Origin: Casuarius casuarius
Lineage: Eukaryota > Chordata > Aves > Casuariiformes > Casuariidae
Assembly (NCBI GenBank): GCA_003342895.1
Contig: PTFA01000032.1
Coordinates: forward strand, 5,982,733-6,046,732
Direction of reading: 5' to 3'
Length of the DNA stretch: 64,000 bases
The notes beneath the pieces were generated by a model. It made no database searches, was not told where the DNA came from, and saw only the letters and a list, made by a program, of their open reading frames with translations. Both the position numbers and the translations under genes were made by a program. Of this stretch, positions 50,661 to 64,000 are shown in pieces (positions within the stretch are counted from its first letter, which is position 1; the number at the start of each line of letters is the position of its first letter).

Positions 50661-53600
50661 GTGCTGAACAGCTTTAAAAAATTCAATCAAAATAATCTGC
50701 TCTTTGGAAAGGTGGCGGCTGACAGTAATTGGGAAATACTGTCTGACTCATTTATTAAAGTGAGATTCAGAGTCAATTGATTTAATAACCATTAGAATAT
50801 TCTATTAAGGATATAATAGGTTGGCACAGCCCTATTTTTTATTAAGAGTTATAGGTAAGAAATAAGCAATGCTATGGAATTCTAGACAACTGCTGTATGG
50901 ATTAGACTAAAAATATGGCTTGCAAAATAGGTATAAAAGCAGCAACTATCAGGAGGAGGAATAGGAAACTGCATTACAGTGCAAACGAGTTAGCTGAATG
51001 ATGAAAAAGAAATGAACCTTTAATATAAAGCCTGCACTTTTCCAGATCTAACAGAAAACTATGCGCTGCATTCCCTTATGTGGTACCTCATAAAACAAGT
51101 CAGCACGTCCTTCACATTATGGATACAACAACTCCATTAGGAGGGCAAGAACAAAGTACCTACTGTACAGCACAGAACTGCTGCTTACTGTAGCCCTTCC
51201 ATGGTTAGGATACGAGTTTGGACATGGTTAAGACCTAGCGACATGGATAAGAATGGTTTACCCACTGCTGGTAGATAAATTACTTTGATGCAGGCAGAAC
51301 TTCTGCATATGTAAATTACTTTCTGTTTGTAATCTTTACTTGGAAGGTGGGGATATGTAAACATGAATCAATTCTAAATAAATGCATGTAATATGCATAT
51401 AAATGTTCAATATTTACACAAATATTAAATGTTTCAATGGGGGCAGGTAGATTATAATTGGGGTGCAGCCCCATTACCTCAGCAGCTAACTTGATAACCA
51501 GCTATAAAAGCAAACAAAATCAGTCCTTATGCCAAGCATACACTCATATTTGGGGATTCTCTGTCTTAGCACTGACTACCCAGGTGGTGCTAACGAGATA
51601 TCGTACAGCAGATGAGAACCCTCCCCCCCCACACACTTGAAGTATGGCTTTGGATGGCTGGGCCCAATTTACGTTACCAACTCCAATGCAGATTGTTCAT
51701 TCTATGGAAGACCCTGACATTTCAATATACACTTTAAACAAATGAAACCCTTTAAGCAGCCTCTAGATTGTTTGTCCCAAGTTTATGCTTCTTGCTGTTC
51801 AATATAAAAAAAAACAAGAGCAGCTACAAGCAAATGTTCACTGGCTGACTTACATGCAGCTGTTAAGTCAGTAACCACTGGGGGCCCTCTTATATTGTCT
51901 GATCAACACTACAGCCACTACTGAGTACCAATTTGTAACAGTTTATAAGTAACTCTTTCTCTTATTCACCCTTGAGATTGTCCAGAAGGGTCCTTCTGCC
52001 TTTTACTCTGAATAAATCTATAGGCAAAGGTCCAAAGATGATGATGTCCTCCTGGTAAATCATCATGAGGCTGGGTCCATGCTTAAAAGCATCTGCTAAG
52101 AGTAGAGTAAACTCTGCCCTCCACATACAACACAGGAATCAAATGCCCTGCAGTCCCTGTATTTTTCCAGGTCTAAAGTGTGCACAGCTCCCACACTCCA
52201 ATTTTATTTTATTTTTTTTTTACAAACAAACCATGCCCCTAAACCAATTTCTCCTTCTTCACTTTGCTTCTACTCTTCCCGGAGTTAATTTTTGCAGCGC
52301 ACATATATAAGCCAGAGATCTGAGGAATAACGAAGGAGTGCGATGGATGACAGCTAACCCCCTCGGCTACAACATCTCACACAGAAAACTCGGGAAGGAC
52401 ACAATGCACCGTACAACACTGGAATTTGCAGGGTACACAGCCATCCATGCTTCTTAGTTCACAGTGATGCAGTTGTATCTTTTTAATTCTACTGAGATCT
52501 ACACAAACCCCCACCAGGGTCCTCATGTCATCAGAAACAATCTCATTCCTTCCTGAAATTCATTCTTAGGGCCCAGTATGGTGAGTCAGTGAGTGACAAG
52601 TCTCCTCACGTGCTAAGGAGCACACACCACCTCTTCAAAGACTGGATGCTGAAATGAAACAGCATCTGAAGTCTCTGGCATCATGTTCATAACTTCTCTC
52701 TGATTGTAATAGTGCTTCTGTCATTTTCCATTTCTTAAACATTATCACAGCACCCTCCATGAAAAACACTATCCACCATGGTGTTAGTTTTGGAAGTTGA
52801 CATGAAAAGGACAGGAATATAGTGATAAAGACATAGACATACTAAAGGCAAAGAATACAGCTGGAACTTGCAGAAGGAAAAAACAATACAGCTGGAATTT
52901 ATAGTTGTGAGAAAAAACAACAAGTTATTGGAAAAAAAAATTAAGTCTGAAAAAGTAGTTCCATCATGTTGGGACAAGACTGTGGATTGGATGCAAAGGC
53001 AGAAGGACAGCTATGTTTCTCTTGCAATATTCAGGGCAGATCACAGTGTGCTTGCCTTTGCATCGGCAGGGTGGGGGGAAGGAAATAGGTTCCTCCCCCT
53101 CTCTTCATTATTATCACAGAGTTCACGACTGTGCCATGAGCACTATTACTAGCGTACGCAGGCCTGTACAGTGGCCTGTGTTTACTCACAACTCCACTTT
53201 AACTGGAACACTGACTTTAGCTACAGACTGCACCACTGAGAAACTCAACACACCAGGTTGCAGCCTGTGCCATGTCTCTCCCTTTGCTTTTTTTCAGTTA
53301 AAAACGATTTTTGGGCAAGGCTGTACCCATGCCTGAAGAAGTAGGTGGACGAGATGCGAGGAACAATCCTAAACCCTTGAGTCACCGATAACTCAGCCTC
53401 CCAAAGGGGAAGTTGAGACCAGGCTAGGACTCTGTCCCTAAGTATCCTGGCTACAGGAAGAGGATGCGCATGGCGCTGCTGGGGCCAGGCCACCCAGGCT
53501 CCCAGAAACAGCAGGTAGGAAGCCTTATTCTGCCTGTAAGGAATAAAACCTGAAGCCCTCTCTAACACTTTGCTAACGCTATGTAAAAGGGTGCTGACTG

Positions 53601-54504
53601 ATGGAGTGACAAAGAGCTGGGATCCACCTCCTCAATTAAAGCAAAAGTTCATCTCTCCAGGGCCAGATTTTGAAATTAGATCTGCTTAAGGGAAAGCCAG
53701 TCTACTGCATCTTTCATTCCACCGTATTTCTGTCTGAAGCAAGGGATGCATTTCACTTCACCAACTGTTCACTTTTTTGCTTGGTTGCACTCACTTTGGC
53801 TGCTTGTAAGTGAACTCCTCTCACCACGTGCGCCTTGTATGTTGTATTAAACCCACGAATTGCCTAGGCCGGATTAAAATGAAAGGGCTCCTTCTGCAAC
53901 TGGCAGCACCTATTTCTTAATAACTGTCATGTTTTCAGCTCAAGTAGGAATGATTTAAATGCAGCAAATGCCATCTCTATCAAAGAACAGCATTTTCTGG
54001 GCAACTGGCTACCAGGAGAGAGTTCAAGAATTCGGTAACAGGGCTATTCACCAATTGATGGGACATGCATAATTGGCTACTCCTTGTCTGTAACTGCACC
54101 AGGAAAAGGTATTAAAATTTGCTCCAAAAAAAAGTCTGTGTTGTATCAGGTAGCTATACACATTACAAGGTTACACTGTATCATTGCAACAAAATCCCAT
54201 GTGATAGAACTTATTTTGGAAACAACTCTACCATGGGATATAAAAAGAAATGTAAACCAGTAGGAATAAGTTCAGTGATATAAGTTATTTGTAGCAGGAT
54301 GATCCAGCTCAACATTTACCTTCTCAAAAAGCACTTAATGAGCACTGATTAAAAACTTGGAGACTGATCCTTCAAGTGCTGGCATAACTAACGCAGGAGA
54401 GCAGGCTTCTTGTCTTACTAGCCTCTTGTCTAGACTTTCCACGGGACTAAATTCTGCCAAAGTGTGCAAAGTCAAGCCCTCAATCCCTACACTGCACACT
54501 GACG

Positions 54505-54600
54505 TATGGATTATTAGCTCCATATTACAGATGAAGAAAACAAACCCCAGAGCTGCTAAGGCGCTGTTTTTCTACCCCATACAGAGAATGAAAACTCTCT
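54505..54600 (-). repeat. MIR/L2-like fragment
   Basis: The sequence 'attattagctccatattacagatgaagaaaacaaaccccagagctgctaagg' is the complement-strand MIR/L2 signature (TTTACAGATGAGGAAACTGAGG-type). Confidence 0.5.
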
Positions 54601-55489
54601 TATTAAATTTAACTGGATGAAGAATCAGGCCCTGCTTAATCTGCCCATCGTTACAAGTACAGTATCAGAATTAAGATTATAATTGAGTTTTTCTTTGTTC
54701 TCATCTCTGAGCCGAGAGCCTGTTTCTTTTTGAGGAGAAAGTTTCTTGGACCAAACCTTCTCTAGCAAAGTAAACTTACAATCTGAATAGCTCATAGATT
54801 GCCTGAGCAAAGCAGTTATTAACAATTTAATCAAACTGTAAGGGGAAAAAACTAATAAAAATGTCACACTCGTATTGCAAAGAATTAAGAACAGTGAAAT
54901 ATAAGTAAAAAGCTTTTGCTTTTTTAGCATTGCCCATTCAATTTAAATATTTTTTCTCACTGCGTAAGGTGTGATTTCTTTTTCTTGTTGTTCATGCTTT
55001 CCGATTGGAGAGGCAGCGTTCTATGTTGCTTGATATTAAATATCTACTATTAATGCCCACCTGTCTGGGACTTCTGAAACTGGTAAAAGTACAAGTATAT
55101 CTACTTTTAAGTGTTGCACAAAGAAAACATAAATTGATTAAGCTAAAAGGCTATTTCATGAAACATAAACTAAATGCAACCTGTTCTAAAGTTAGGGCTA
55201 CCGGAAAAATGTCTTTTTACATGGAGATAGCCAAACAGTCGTTACTAATTCTATACCACAGTGGACCAGCAGTAGAAATTATGTTTTGTACACAGCTCTC
55301 ATCAGGTATTTCTTTTGTTCTGAGTATACAGGAAGGGTCAGGGCTGCCTTCCTTATTTTTGGCATGAAGCCACTACATGTCTGGATGATAAAGTCTCTAA
55401 ATGCTGAAATGCTGTTTATCTAAGCTACAAAGAATTGTCTGCTTCCTCTTAAAAAAAGGGGGGGAAAAAAGGAAAATGGATAAAAGAAA

Positions 55490-55530
55490 GATACAGTAGA
55501 GTAGAGCAGAGCAGTGTAGAGTAGAACAGG
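55490..55530. repeat. Short AGAGTAG/AGAGCAG tandem repeat
   Basis: Degenerate units of the form (TAGAG/CAGAG/CAGTG) are repeated several times in the intron. Confidence 0.55.
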
Positions 55531-57484
55531 GCTTTTTGGTATGAGTGGATATTTTGAGTTGCTAGCATGAAGAAATAACAGTGCTTCCTCATATTTTCTA
55601 ATATATTAGATACTATCGATATATTTTTTTTCAAATCTGAATGCCTTGATAAGAGTCACAGCCTATTTGGCATCTTCTTACATAGGTAAAGGATGCTTTG
55701 AAATGAGCAGGAATTGCTAGGAAATTGATCCAGCTCTTAAACTCGTTTAGGAGTGTACCAACTCCCTGCTCTCTCTTCTCTTAACCTCCCTCTCATCCCT
55801 TTCCCCCTCTTCAGCCCTTAAAAAATCAGGGAGGAAGAAATGGTGCAGGCTGTTAAGACCCTCAGATCTGTGTTGATAACTGGACCATTAATTACATTCT
55901 TTTCACCCGAGCAAACCGCTTTGCCAATTTGGGGAGATCTCCTTGTACGGAAATGTATTGAAATGATAGAGCTCCATTTAATATGAAGTATTATTTATGT
56001 TGCTCAAGTCTGACTTAGTTTGTTGTTTTATTTAGGAAAGCATGAGAAAGCTCAGTTTTAATTTGCACTAACCTTTCCCTATCTCTCTGTTTGACCCTGC
56101 TACAAAGGAAGCAAGCAGCTTTGGGCTCACGTATCAAAAAAGGACCAGACTTCATTCTAAACCTACTCCACTCTCCTTCCCACTTTCTCTGCTGGTATTA
56201 AGACTTCACACTGAGCTGAACAAACAGCTGTTGGGATTTCTATATTGAAAGTTCTTCACTTTGTGTATAAGAGAACAACCAGGGCCCGTTAGTTATTTTT
56301 CCTCTATTCGTTATATTCAGTAAGAAGTTTTTTTTTTTAAACTCTGAATGCCACTTTTATATGCATATTCCAAGTCCTCACCAAAGCTAAATCCTTGCTA
56401 ATGCTAAGACATCATTTTCCACTATTCTAGCTATTGAGAAGTGATGTCTAAAATATCTCTCCTCTCCAGCAAACTTCCAGGTAGCAGAATGAAACAGAGA
56501 TGAGCACAAAATAAGAGAAGGAGAGAAAAACAAACAACAGAGGAGAAGAAACAGGGCAGAGTTGGCTGAAAGGAGGAGATGCATCATTGACAGGCAGAGA
56601 TGGGAATATGCAAGGAAGGAAAGACTTGTTATAGAGGGGTTCGCTGGGGAAGGAGAACAGACCACAGTAGCAATGATAACAAAGAAAAAAAGATGGGGCA
56701 GACTGAAAAGGAAAGTCGTTGGAGGAAAAAAGGGAATAAACAGAAGAAGGACAAGGGCACAAAACCTAGTTAGAGGGGAACAGGCAAAAGAAAAGTCTTG
56801 ATTTAACTCTCATTCAAATTTCACAGAAGAAATGTGGAGAAGCATTTATCTCCAGACAGATCTTGGGTAATTTAGTGCAGCTCCAATGGCAATAATGATA
56901 AATGCATTTTTACAGCCAAATGGCTCAAGCAGCCAACAATGTTACCACTATACAATTAATAAGAATATGCAATTAAAAAGAACAGAAGGTTACAACTATA
57001 AGGCATCAACTATATTACCAAGGGAAAAAAGTACAACACTATTACAGGAAAAATAAATGTATATGCTTTCAACTCAGTGTATATCCTCTCTAGATAAAAC
57101 TTATAGAACTGAAAAAATGTAGCATGGCATTAAATGACTACGAGGTGATTAACATCACTGAAAAACCAAAAAACACTTGTAAGGCTCCAAGGAAATCTGA
57201 GACATGTTACGAAAAACATGACTGTTACAGCAAGAGAGAGTTGGCTGACCACTATAAGGCATTATCCTTTTACTGAGACATACTCTAATAAATAACTTAC
57301 AAGACTGCATTTGTTGGCTGAAATATTCTGAAAAAGGCCCACTGAGTTTTCACTGGGTGTATATGCCTGTGTGTGTGCTACTTCATTTGAATAAGAAGAG
57401 GTAGGGAAAAAAAAGCTGCAGCACAGAAGAATGGGGGGAGGATTCAAACCACACTTAGCAGCAGTGGGGAGGAGGGAGTCAAAG

Positions 57485-57870
57485 ATACGGGGTTTTGCTT
57501 GGGTTTCTCTCCAGCTGAGCCCGACCATCCCCCTGCTTTCCCTCGGGTGTTTGGACAAGTGCCAAATGCCCCCCTCTCTTTTGCACTCGGCTTGTGCTCC
57601 CGGGCTCCCCGCGCCAGCCGCTGGGCCCAGTGCTGCCTGCATGGGCTGCCTCCGAGCGGCTTCAAAGCCGGAGCCCGCTGTGTGGTGGCACGCAGCGTCT
57701 CCTCTCACCCCGCCACAGGCCAGCGTCCTGCATTGGCGCGAGGCCTTTCGCAGACGCCAGGCCAGGCAGTGGCGGCGCTCCGTGAAGCTGCAGCGGCTGA
57801 ATTGGGTCCAGTCATCTTTTAGCTGCGTCAGCAGGTGCGTGCAGGACAGAACAGGCCGCCAACCCACGGC
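57485..57870. promoter_or_regulatory. Intronic CpG island
   Basis: I count about two dozen CpGs between 57521 and 57795, with a few more out to 57870, in an AT-rich intron. It contains GC-box-like runs (GGCGGCGC near 57771-57778) and no TATA box that I could place. Overlapping open frames of 165 codons (plus strand) and 226 codons (minus strand) cross it, but both are low-complexity and unlike any family I know. It sits about 11.4 kb upstream of the finger exon at 46130 in the sense of ZNF521, so an alternative first exon or an antisense/lncRNA promoter is possible. Confidence 0.65.
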
Positions 57871-59646
57871 ACAGCAGTCCCATAGCTCGAAAAAATCCCC
57901 TTTTGAGACAGTGAAAAGCTGGAGTTGAGGCATAATCTCCACTCAATTATGCCTATGAGCCATTAAGATTCACAGGAGATCGGTGCTTCCCCTGTCTAAG
58001 AAACTGCAAAGATCCTTCTGCGCGAGCCTGCGCTGACCCAGTCTAGCCTTACAACGCTGTGGATATTTGCACAAATTATCCACAATCCAGTGAACCCCAA
58101 ATCATTAATGTCAAGGGCTGAAAAATCATGAGAATGGGTTAAAAATCAGGAAATTTAACCGAGTGCGTGCCTGGAATTCTGGACTATGCATTTGAGTTTG
58201 GGGATTTTACCCTCCCAGGACTTCCCTGTAATCACAAAAGCTAATACTAGTTTGTTTTTTTTCCTAAAGAAGGCTGAGAATTTGATGCACTACTCATTTG
58301 AGGTGCTCAGGCTGAAAAAAAAGCACTAAATATTGTGACACTTGTGATCAAATTGTGAAACACTGTGAAACCTAATTTACCCAAATGAAATGGGGGACAC
58401 AAAATTAATTCAGATAAATGAGGTTTTTCAATAAGCAAGGGACTATTTAGTGCTTTTAATATATATCATGGGACACAACCTCATTACAGATCAGGAGTGT
58501 TGTGCTGCAAGTTGGTGTCAGAGTGGAAGTGACACTGCCACAACAAATAAACCCAAAAATATCCTACTCCCCGATCACTTATTTTGTGTTTCCATACGCG
58601 CGCTACACGAGCCTGAAGAATAATTAACACTGCTGAGAAGAAGCAGCAACAGTGGATGAGTCTCACTACAGCAGACCTCTCATCATAGCAGAAATACAAA
58701 TGTACTAGTTATTGTAACCGTGTTATGTTAAGTAGACCTTTGCCCCACATTATTATAAGTTAGAGGAGAGAAAGGGGAAAAGGAAGATGATAGGAACATT
58801 CTTGACGATATTTTATTTATCCACAAATACTGCTGCCACAGTTTAAGAGTAAGCAGAAGAGTGGAGGGAGACCCAGAAAGTATTTGTGGACCCTGGCTTT
58901 ATTCACATTTATTCAGGGAAAAGAAGACTGCCAGTGAAGACAGCCATCCCTTTTACAGAGCAATTCCAGACATTATTACCTGCAAAAAAAATCTAAAATA
59001 TTTTTACAGCTATCATGTGGAATCATAAAGATGCTGTGGGCATCTGACATTTTTAATTTCCTGACTTCATGACAGTTTGTCTAAGATCAGAACAGATTCA
59101 TCCAAGCCACCTTTAAATAAAAATTTAAATATTGTATACCCTGATTATATAACAAAGATCAGCTCCACATGATTTTGTTTTCAACAGCATTAACCTCCTT
59201 ACACTATTAAAAAATACAAGTATTTATCAACAGAATTTTTTTAAGTGTACAGGTAACTTGCCTCGTCTCTTCTCTTTGAAAGCCTGAGGGCCATCATCCT
59301 GAATCCCTGACACTGTTTAAGCATCTCCATCAGAAACCTTGCAGGCTGTACATTTATGTACTTACTGACAGCGCCAGTCACGTTATGCTTACTTGTCAGC
59401 CTTTCTCCAAACAGAGTGGGGAAAACAAGTATCCAAGGAGTAAAGATGTGAAGTAGCTAGAATATATCCCTCAGCCCCTTCAGCTGCCTCCTTCACCTCA
59501 CTCAAGTAGCAACTTTTAATTTATTAAACTTGGAGGTGAGTGAAAGCATTTAACACTAGGCAGGATTTGAACAACAAAAAGTAAGGTCAAGGAGAAGTAT
59601 TACCCCCTCTAGTCATATTTGGAAAAACTGGGGCATTTTAGAAGTC

Positions 59647-59675
59647 AAAAAAAAAGAAAAAAGAAAAAAAGAAAG
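59647..59675 (+). repeat. A-rich (AAAAAG)n simple repeat
   Basis: A runs are broken at near-regular intervals by single G residues. It is intronic. Confidence 0.75.
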
Positions 59676-61262
59676 CACGATGAGGAGAGCAAGAGGGCAA
59701 ACTCACCTGCTCTACTGTCTAACAGACCCACAAGAGCCCCCTGTTAGATTTGGCAATGCATTTTGTCAAGAATGAATGATGCAGATTTTGATCCTGTGAT
59801 ACTTTAATAAATAAAAGAGACATATTTTGTTGATGTTCAGTTCTGTTTCACTGCTGGGGCAGTGAATATATGATAGGGCAAAGGAGAAGAAAAAATGCTG
59901 TGTTAAGCATTTGAAAATTATATGGCAGAAAAGGTGGACTGCCTCTGTAGTTCAGCCAGGTACCAGAAGCCAAAGATCAGAACTGAAAATAATAGTTGGC
60001 GAAGAATACCAGCAGAGCAGCAAACAAACTGAGGGGAGGCAAGAGAAAGGAGAGCCATACTGGGTAGCCAATCTACCAACACCTTTCTTTTTCCAAAATT
60101 TTATTTTTGCAACTGACACATTCTTCCTCTCCCAAAACAGATAAAATAAAAACAAGGTGGCTGTGAAGAAAAAAAAAAAACTGGAAGTGAGCTATAGCAA
60201 ACAGAAACTTGGCCAACATGCCAAAACATCAGCATTACTGAGAAAATTAACCACGCCAAGGTCTCAGTAAAAAGCGGCAATAGCAGGAAAATTCCAAATT
60301 AAAGTCGTTGCTTTGTCCTTAGCTCGCTATGTTGATATTACATCATGGACAGTATGCTGTCATTGAATCACATGTTCCTCTGTGCTCACGTCAAAACTCT
60401 GTCACATCAGGGTAAGTCAAATACCTGCAAAATAACAGTTAGCTTTCACCTTTAATTCCATGAAAGGCCCGCAAGAAAGAGATGCACATTGCATTGCAAG
60501 GTTTGCAGTGATGTCTCTTCCCAGAGTACAAAACAAACCAATGCTGCAAGGTAAGAGTTTGCCTACCGTCCTGCATGTGTGTTTCCATTTGTGTTAGAGA
60601 AACAGGAGGAAGACAGAAAACACTGCAAATATAATGGTTTCAAACAAGAGGGATATATAATAAGATGCAACTCTTACAGCGCTCGTGCCATAAATAACAA
60701 ATGTCACTTCTTAGGGCTGCCTGATAATTTTACCTCTTTTAATAAAAAGAATGCACAGGGGAGTGAACTGAGTTCAGCAGCATGACCCCCTGTTTACAGC
60801 AGTGGAGGATATGGTCTTTCATGATGGCTAACTTACTCTATGTGTTTTGTAATGTGCTTTTTAAGCTACAACGTGAATGAAATATTCAAGGACGGCCTGA
60901 TTCCTGAACCCCTGGGACTGCCAGTGGAAGCTGGGTGCTCACCTGCTTTATCATAGTATTAAAAAAATCCCTCTCTGCTGTGGAATTGCCTGGAGTTTAA
61001 CATCCCCCCACCCCCCATACACGGCATTCTCCCAAGCCCCCTCACTGCTTTCACCCAAATATAAATAAAAAGTAAGATCTGCTTCACTACATTTGCTTGC
61101 ATTAATTGATGTTAAAAAAGTCTGTTAAAAATAAAGCCCAGCAGTGACATTTTTCTTTGCTAAAGCACGATAGCAGCACATTACAAACATTACAAAAACG
61201 TCCCCTGGTAGGATTGTGAAGTTCCNCTCTGGCAGTAAAATGCATCTACTGTATGTTCTCTG

Positions 61263-61286
61263 ATTTATTTATTTATTTATTTATTC
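61263..61286. repeat. (TTTA)n microsatellite
   Basis: Five to six ATTT/TTTA tetranucleotide units, intronic to ZNF521. Confidence 0.8.
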
Positions 61287-64000
61287 TTTAATGTAGGATG
61301 TGTCACAAATGCAGATAAAGCTCCCAGATCAGCAGCTGGGTTGCAATACTGAACGGGAGAAATGGATGGGCACCATGTATTTTTAGCATTCCTTTTTACC
61401 CCCGTCAAATGAGTGATCCCATTTCCTGGTGATAATGACGCTCGCAATCATTCAATCTCATTTTGACATTTCCCTGCGGTTGCACCTCTCTTGCTTTTGC
61501 CAGGAGTTGGGTGGCTCTAAAAGACGAGGCTCTTTGTGCCCAGAAGTCCTTTTGACATTTTAAAACAATACAATCGTCAGCCTGCTCCTCTCCTGAGATA
61601 CACCCAGAGCACTAAAAAAACTAAAGAACCGTGGGACCCAGCTCACACACCCAACCCCTTCTCCAAGAAATCTCTCCCTGTACCAGCTGAGGTAAAGGTT
61701 TCTGGAAAAACAGTTTCAAGCCAAGTAAAAGACTGCATTGCCTTCAGGGAAGGTGAGCACAGATGCTAAATTAGGCCTGGCAGGGTTGCAAAAGTGAGGA
61801 TAAATAGAAACAAAAGGGTCAATTGTTTTCATGTCCTGAGTATTGCCTACCAGGATAAATATAGTCTCCCCTCTTTTGCTTGTCTCCTTACTTAGGGTTT
61901 TGTAAGATGTCCTTAGTATCTGCAGGATCGAGTCCCAAATCCTGCTGATTTTATAAGCTTTGCCAAATCCTAAATCCCCATCACTGGAATCTTCTTAGAA
62001 ATCTATTTCTCTAGACCATTTGAAGATGTCTGAGAGCAAAAGAGATGCGGGCAGGTAAGTGGCTCTGTGGCTGTATTCTCTCCGAGTTTGAAAGAATGAG
62101 AAGAGGAGCAGAACATACTGTCATTTGCCCTTCTTTTCTGTTCCTGGCATTTCACACCATATGCCATAAGGGCGGGCCCGGCCCAGAGAACCTCTCAGAA
62201 AAGCCAGAAAAGAATGTAACCAGGAACACAGAATAACACAGACATATTTGTGATTTTTTTTTCCAAACAAACAACTAATCACTCCAGGCAACATGGTACG
62301 ATTTAAATTTTGAAGAAAACATAAAGCTGGACAAGGTGGAGCTGTGCAGGGGTCCTGACAGCATTCCTCCAAAGCACAAGAGCTTGATGATAAAAGGTTA
62401 CAGGAAATTGCATGCAACTCCAGAAATAGGTGTTCAAAGTATGAGCACTGGAAGGGCACAGGGGCAGGGCCAGGATTCTCAAAAAGTGAGCATAGGCAGG
62501 GCTGGATAGAAAGCTTTGAAAATGATCACAAGAAAAAGGCAAGAGTACTATAAGTAACTATAAGTAAACTACATAAATCAGTATCCAAAAACTTAGCTTG
62601 GTGGTTGCATTTGTCTAGTCTGAGGAAGAGCAACACAGTCAAAGTGAAATATAATTTGGCTCCTAATAAGAGAATTGGCTGTAGAGGTGGAAAGAAATGG
62701 GAGAGATCTTTGAGATGGTGAGAAGGAAAAAGCAGTAGGATTTAAGAGACTGGAATGTGCGGATTAATGGAGCAAAAAGGAGCCAAATATAACAGTGGAA
62801 AAATACTGAGAGAATATCACTGACAGGTGTCTGCTAGTTATAATTATATGACTCTTCTAATGTCAGTGTTATATTAGACTCTATCTAAACACGGATATTA
62901 TTCCTGTCTTTGAAGCCCCTAATCAGAAGAGAAGAAGTACTTCCTGTTTTTTGCAGGACTTACTTACAATCAAGCAATGAATAAACTGTATTGGACAAAG
63001 AGAATATGGAAGATGCAGCAACATGGCTTCACGCCTATCAATAAAACATAGGTGCATATGCATTTGAAATTGTGTATAGAAATGATGCTTGAACCACTCC
63101 TTTAAGCAGGATTACTCCCTAAATCTTGATTTATTCCTTAACATAGCCGGAGTAGGTCTCCAACATGCATTTGTATAAGGAGGAATAGGCATTTTTTCCC
63201 CTGATCTAAGCCAGATGGGCTGCAGAGGAGAAGGGAAGATGTTTCTACAAGAAGGTGGCGAATACCTTATTCAAAGGAGACTACATGTAGTCTGCCTGAT
63301 TGCTGTTTTATACCAACAAAATAACTACAGCTACAACTAGCTACAATTAGGTGCTTAGTAATGTGTTAACAGGTAGCTAGACAAGCAAAAAGGAAATCCA
63401 GTAAAGCCAAGCTGAACTTTGATCTTCAGCCTATCTTTACACAGCAGCACCAAGGGACTTTTTTTTTCTTAGCAGCTTTCACACTGATGCTATCATAACA
63501 ATTAGTGCTTTTGAGACACACTGGTGAGATTGACAGCTGGCTGATGACACAGCATAGGCTGGAGACTGCCATTAGATCATCACTATTGACAGGTTATCCA
63601 CTTGCTCCTCCCTACTGAAAAGTTACCCTGCCTTTTGGCTGAAGTATTTGCAACTTATTCTTGAAATAGGCTTTAAAACAAGCATATTTCACGATTTTAT
63701 GCCTTAACTGATAACACAGCTGTCCGCAAAGTGTCTTTCAAAAGGGGCAATACTGATACTTCAATATCATTGTTACAGGCACCTTGCAAATGTTTTAAGC
63801 CAGATTTGCTCAGAAGTGTATGGAAAAAAAATTGCTTGAATAGGATTTTCATTAATCCTTTTAACTGCAGTGTAAACTGTGGAACAGTGAGTGCATGCAG
63901 ACATGCGCATATGTATTTGTTCCTATGTTAAATCTACAAATCCAAACAAAGGAACAGGGAGCTATTGTAAAAACCAGTAGATGAAATGGCTATGCACGGA

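Noticed and set aside
57262..57942. A 226-codon minus-strand open frame and an overlapping 165-codon plus-strand frame
   Set aside because: Both lie in a CpG-rich island where stop codons are rare. They overlap each other on opposite strands, are low in complexity, show no domain and match nothing I recognise.
60450..60545. A minus-strand frame with a CKPC motif followed by histidine, resembling a missing ZNF521 finger exon
   Set aside because: The spacing to the next histidines does not fit C2H2, the residues do not resemble the family, and the flanking splice sites do not give a consistent phase with the exon at 46130.

Overview
This is vertebrate nuclear DNA: AT-rich, almost entirely non-coding, with GT-AG introns, decayed interspersed repeats, microsatellites and two isolated CpG islands. 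The only gene I can support is the 3' end of a zinc-finger gene on the minus strand. I identify it as ZNF521 (the ZNF423/ZNF521 family of about 30 C2H2 fingers). Three coding exons are visible: 45999-46130, 43184-43299 and a 30-nt terminal exon at 15512-15541. They join in frame across two GT-AG introns (phases 1 and 0) and encode the last 91 full residues, including the last three C2H2 fingers. A 3' UTR of about 0.8 kb follows, with a candidate AATAAA at 14725-14730 and a GT-rich stretch beyond it.

Layout from left to right. 1-14.7 kb is intergenic DNA downstream of ZNF521. It holds ancient repeats, a decayed CR1-like copy, microsatellites and a perfect 33-bp inverted repeat (7234-7328). 14.7-15.5 kb is the terminal exon and 3' UTR. 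15.5-43.2 kb is the very large last intron, with a CpG island at about 18.2 kb, another CR1-like fossil, several MIR/CORE-SINE-like fossils, two adjacent hairpins (27374-27460) and a 70-nt purine tract. 43.2-46.1 kb holds the two C-terminal finger exons. 46.1-64 kb is the next intron, which appears to run past the right edge; it carries a second CpG island at about 57.5-57.9 kb. I did not find the next upstream exon or the large central zinc-finger exon.

Organism: the CR1-like copies, MIR/CORE-SINE tails and other old repeats resemble those I remember from turtle and crocodilian genomes, so a sauropsid is likely and a turtle or crocodilian is my best guess. A bird cannot be excluded. This rests on remembered repeat consensuses, not a search.

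Nothing here resembles a microbial operon, phage, CRISPR array or defence system. The observations most worth a second look are the intron-split terminal fingers with a 9-codon last exon, the two intronic CpG islands that may be internal promoters, and the perfect hairpin-forming inverted repeats.
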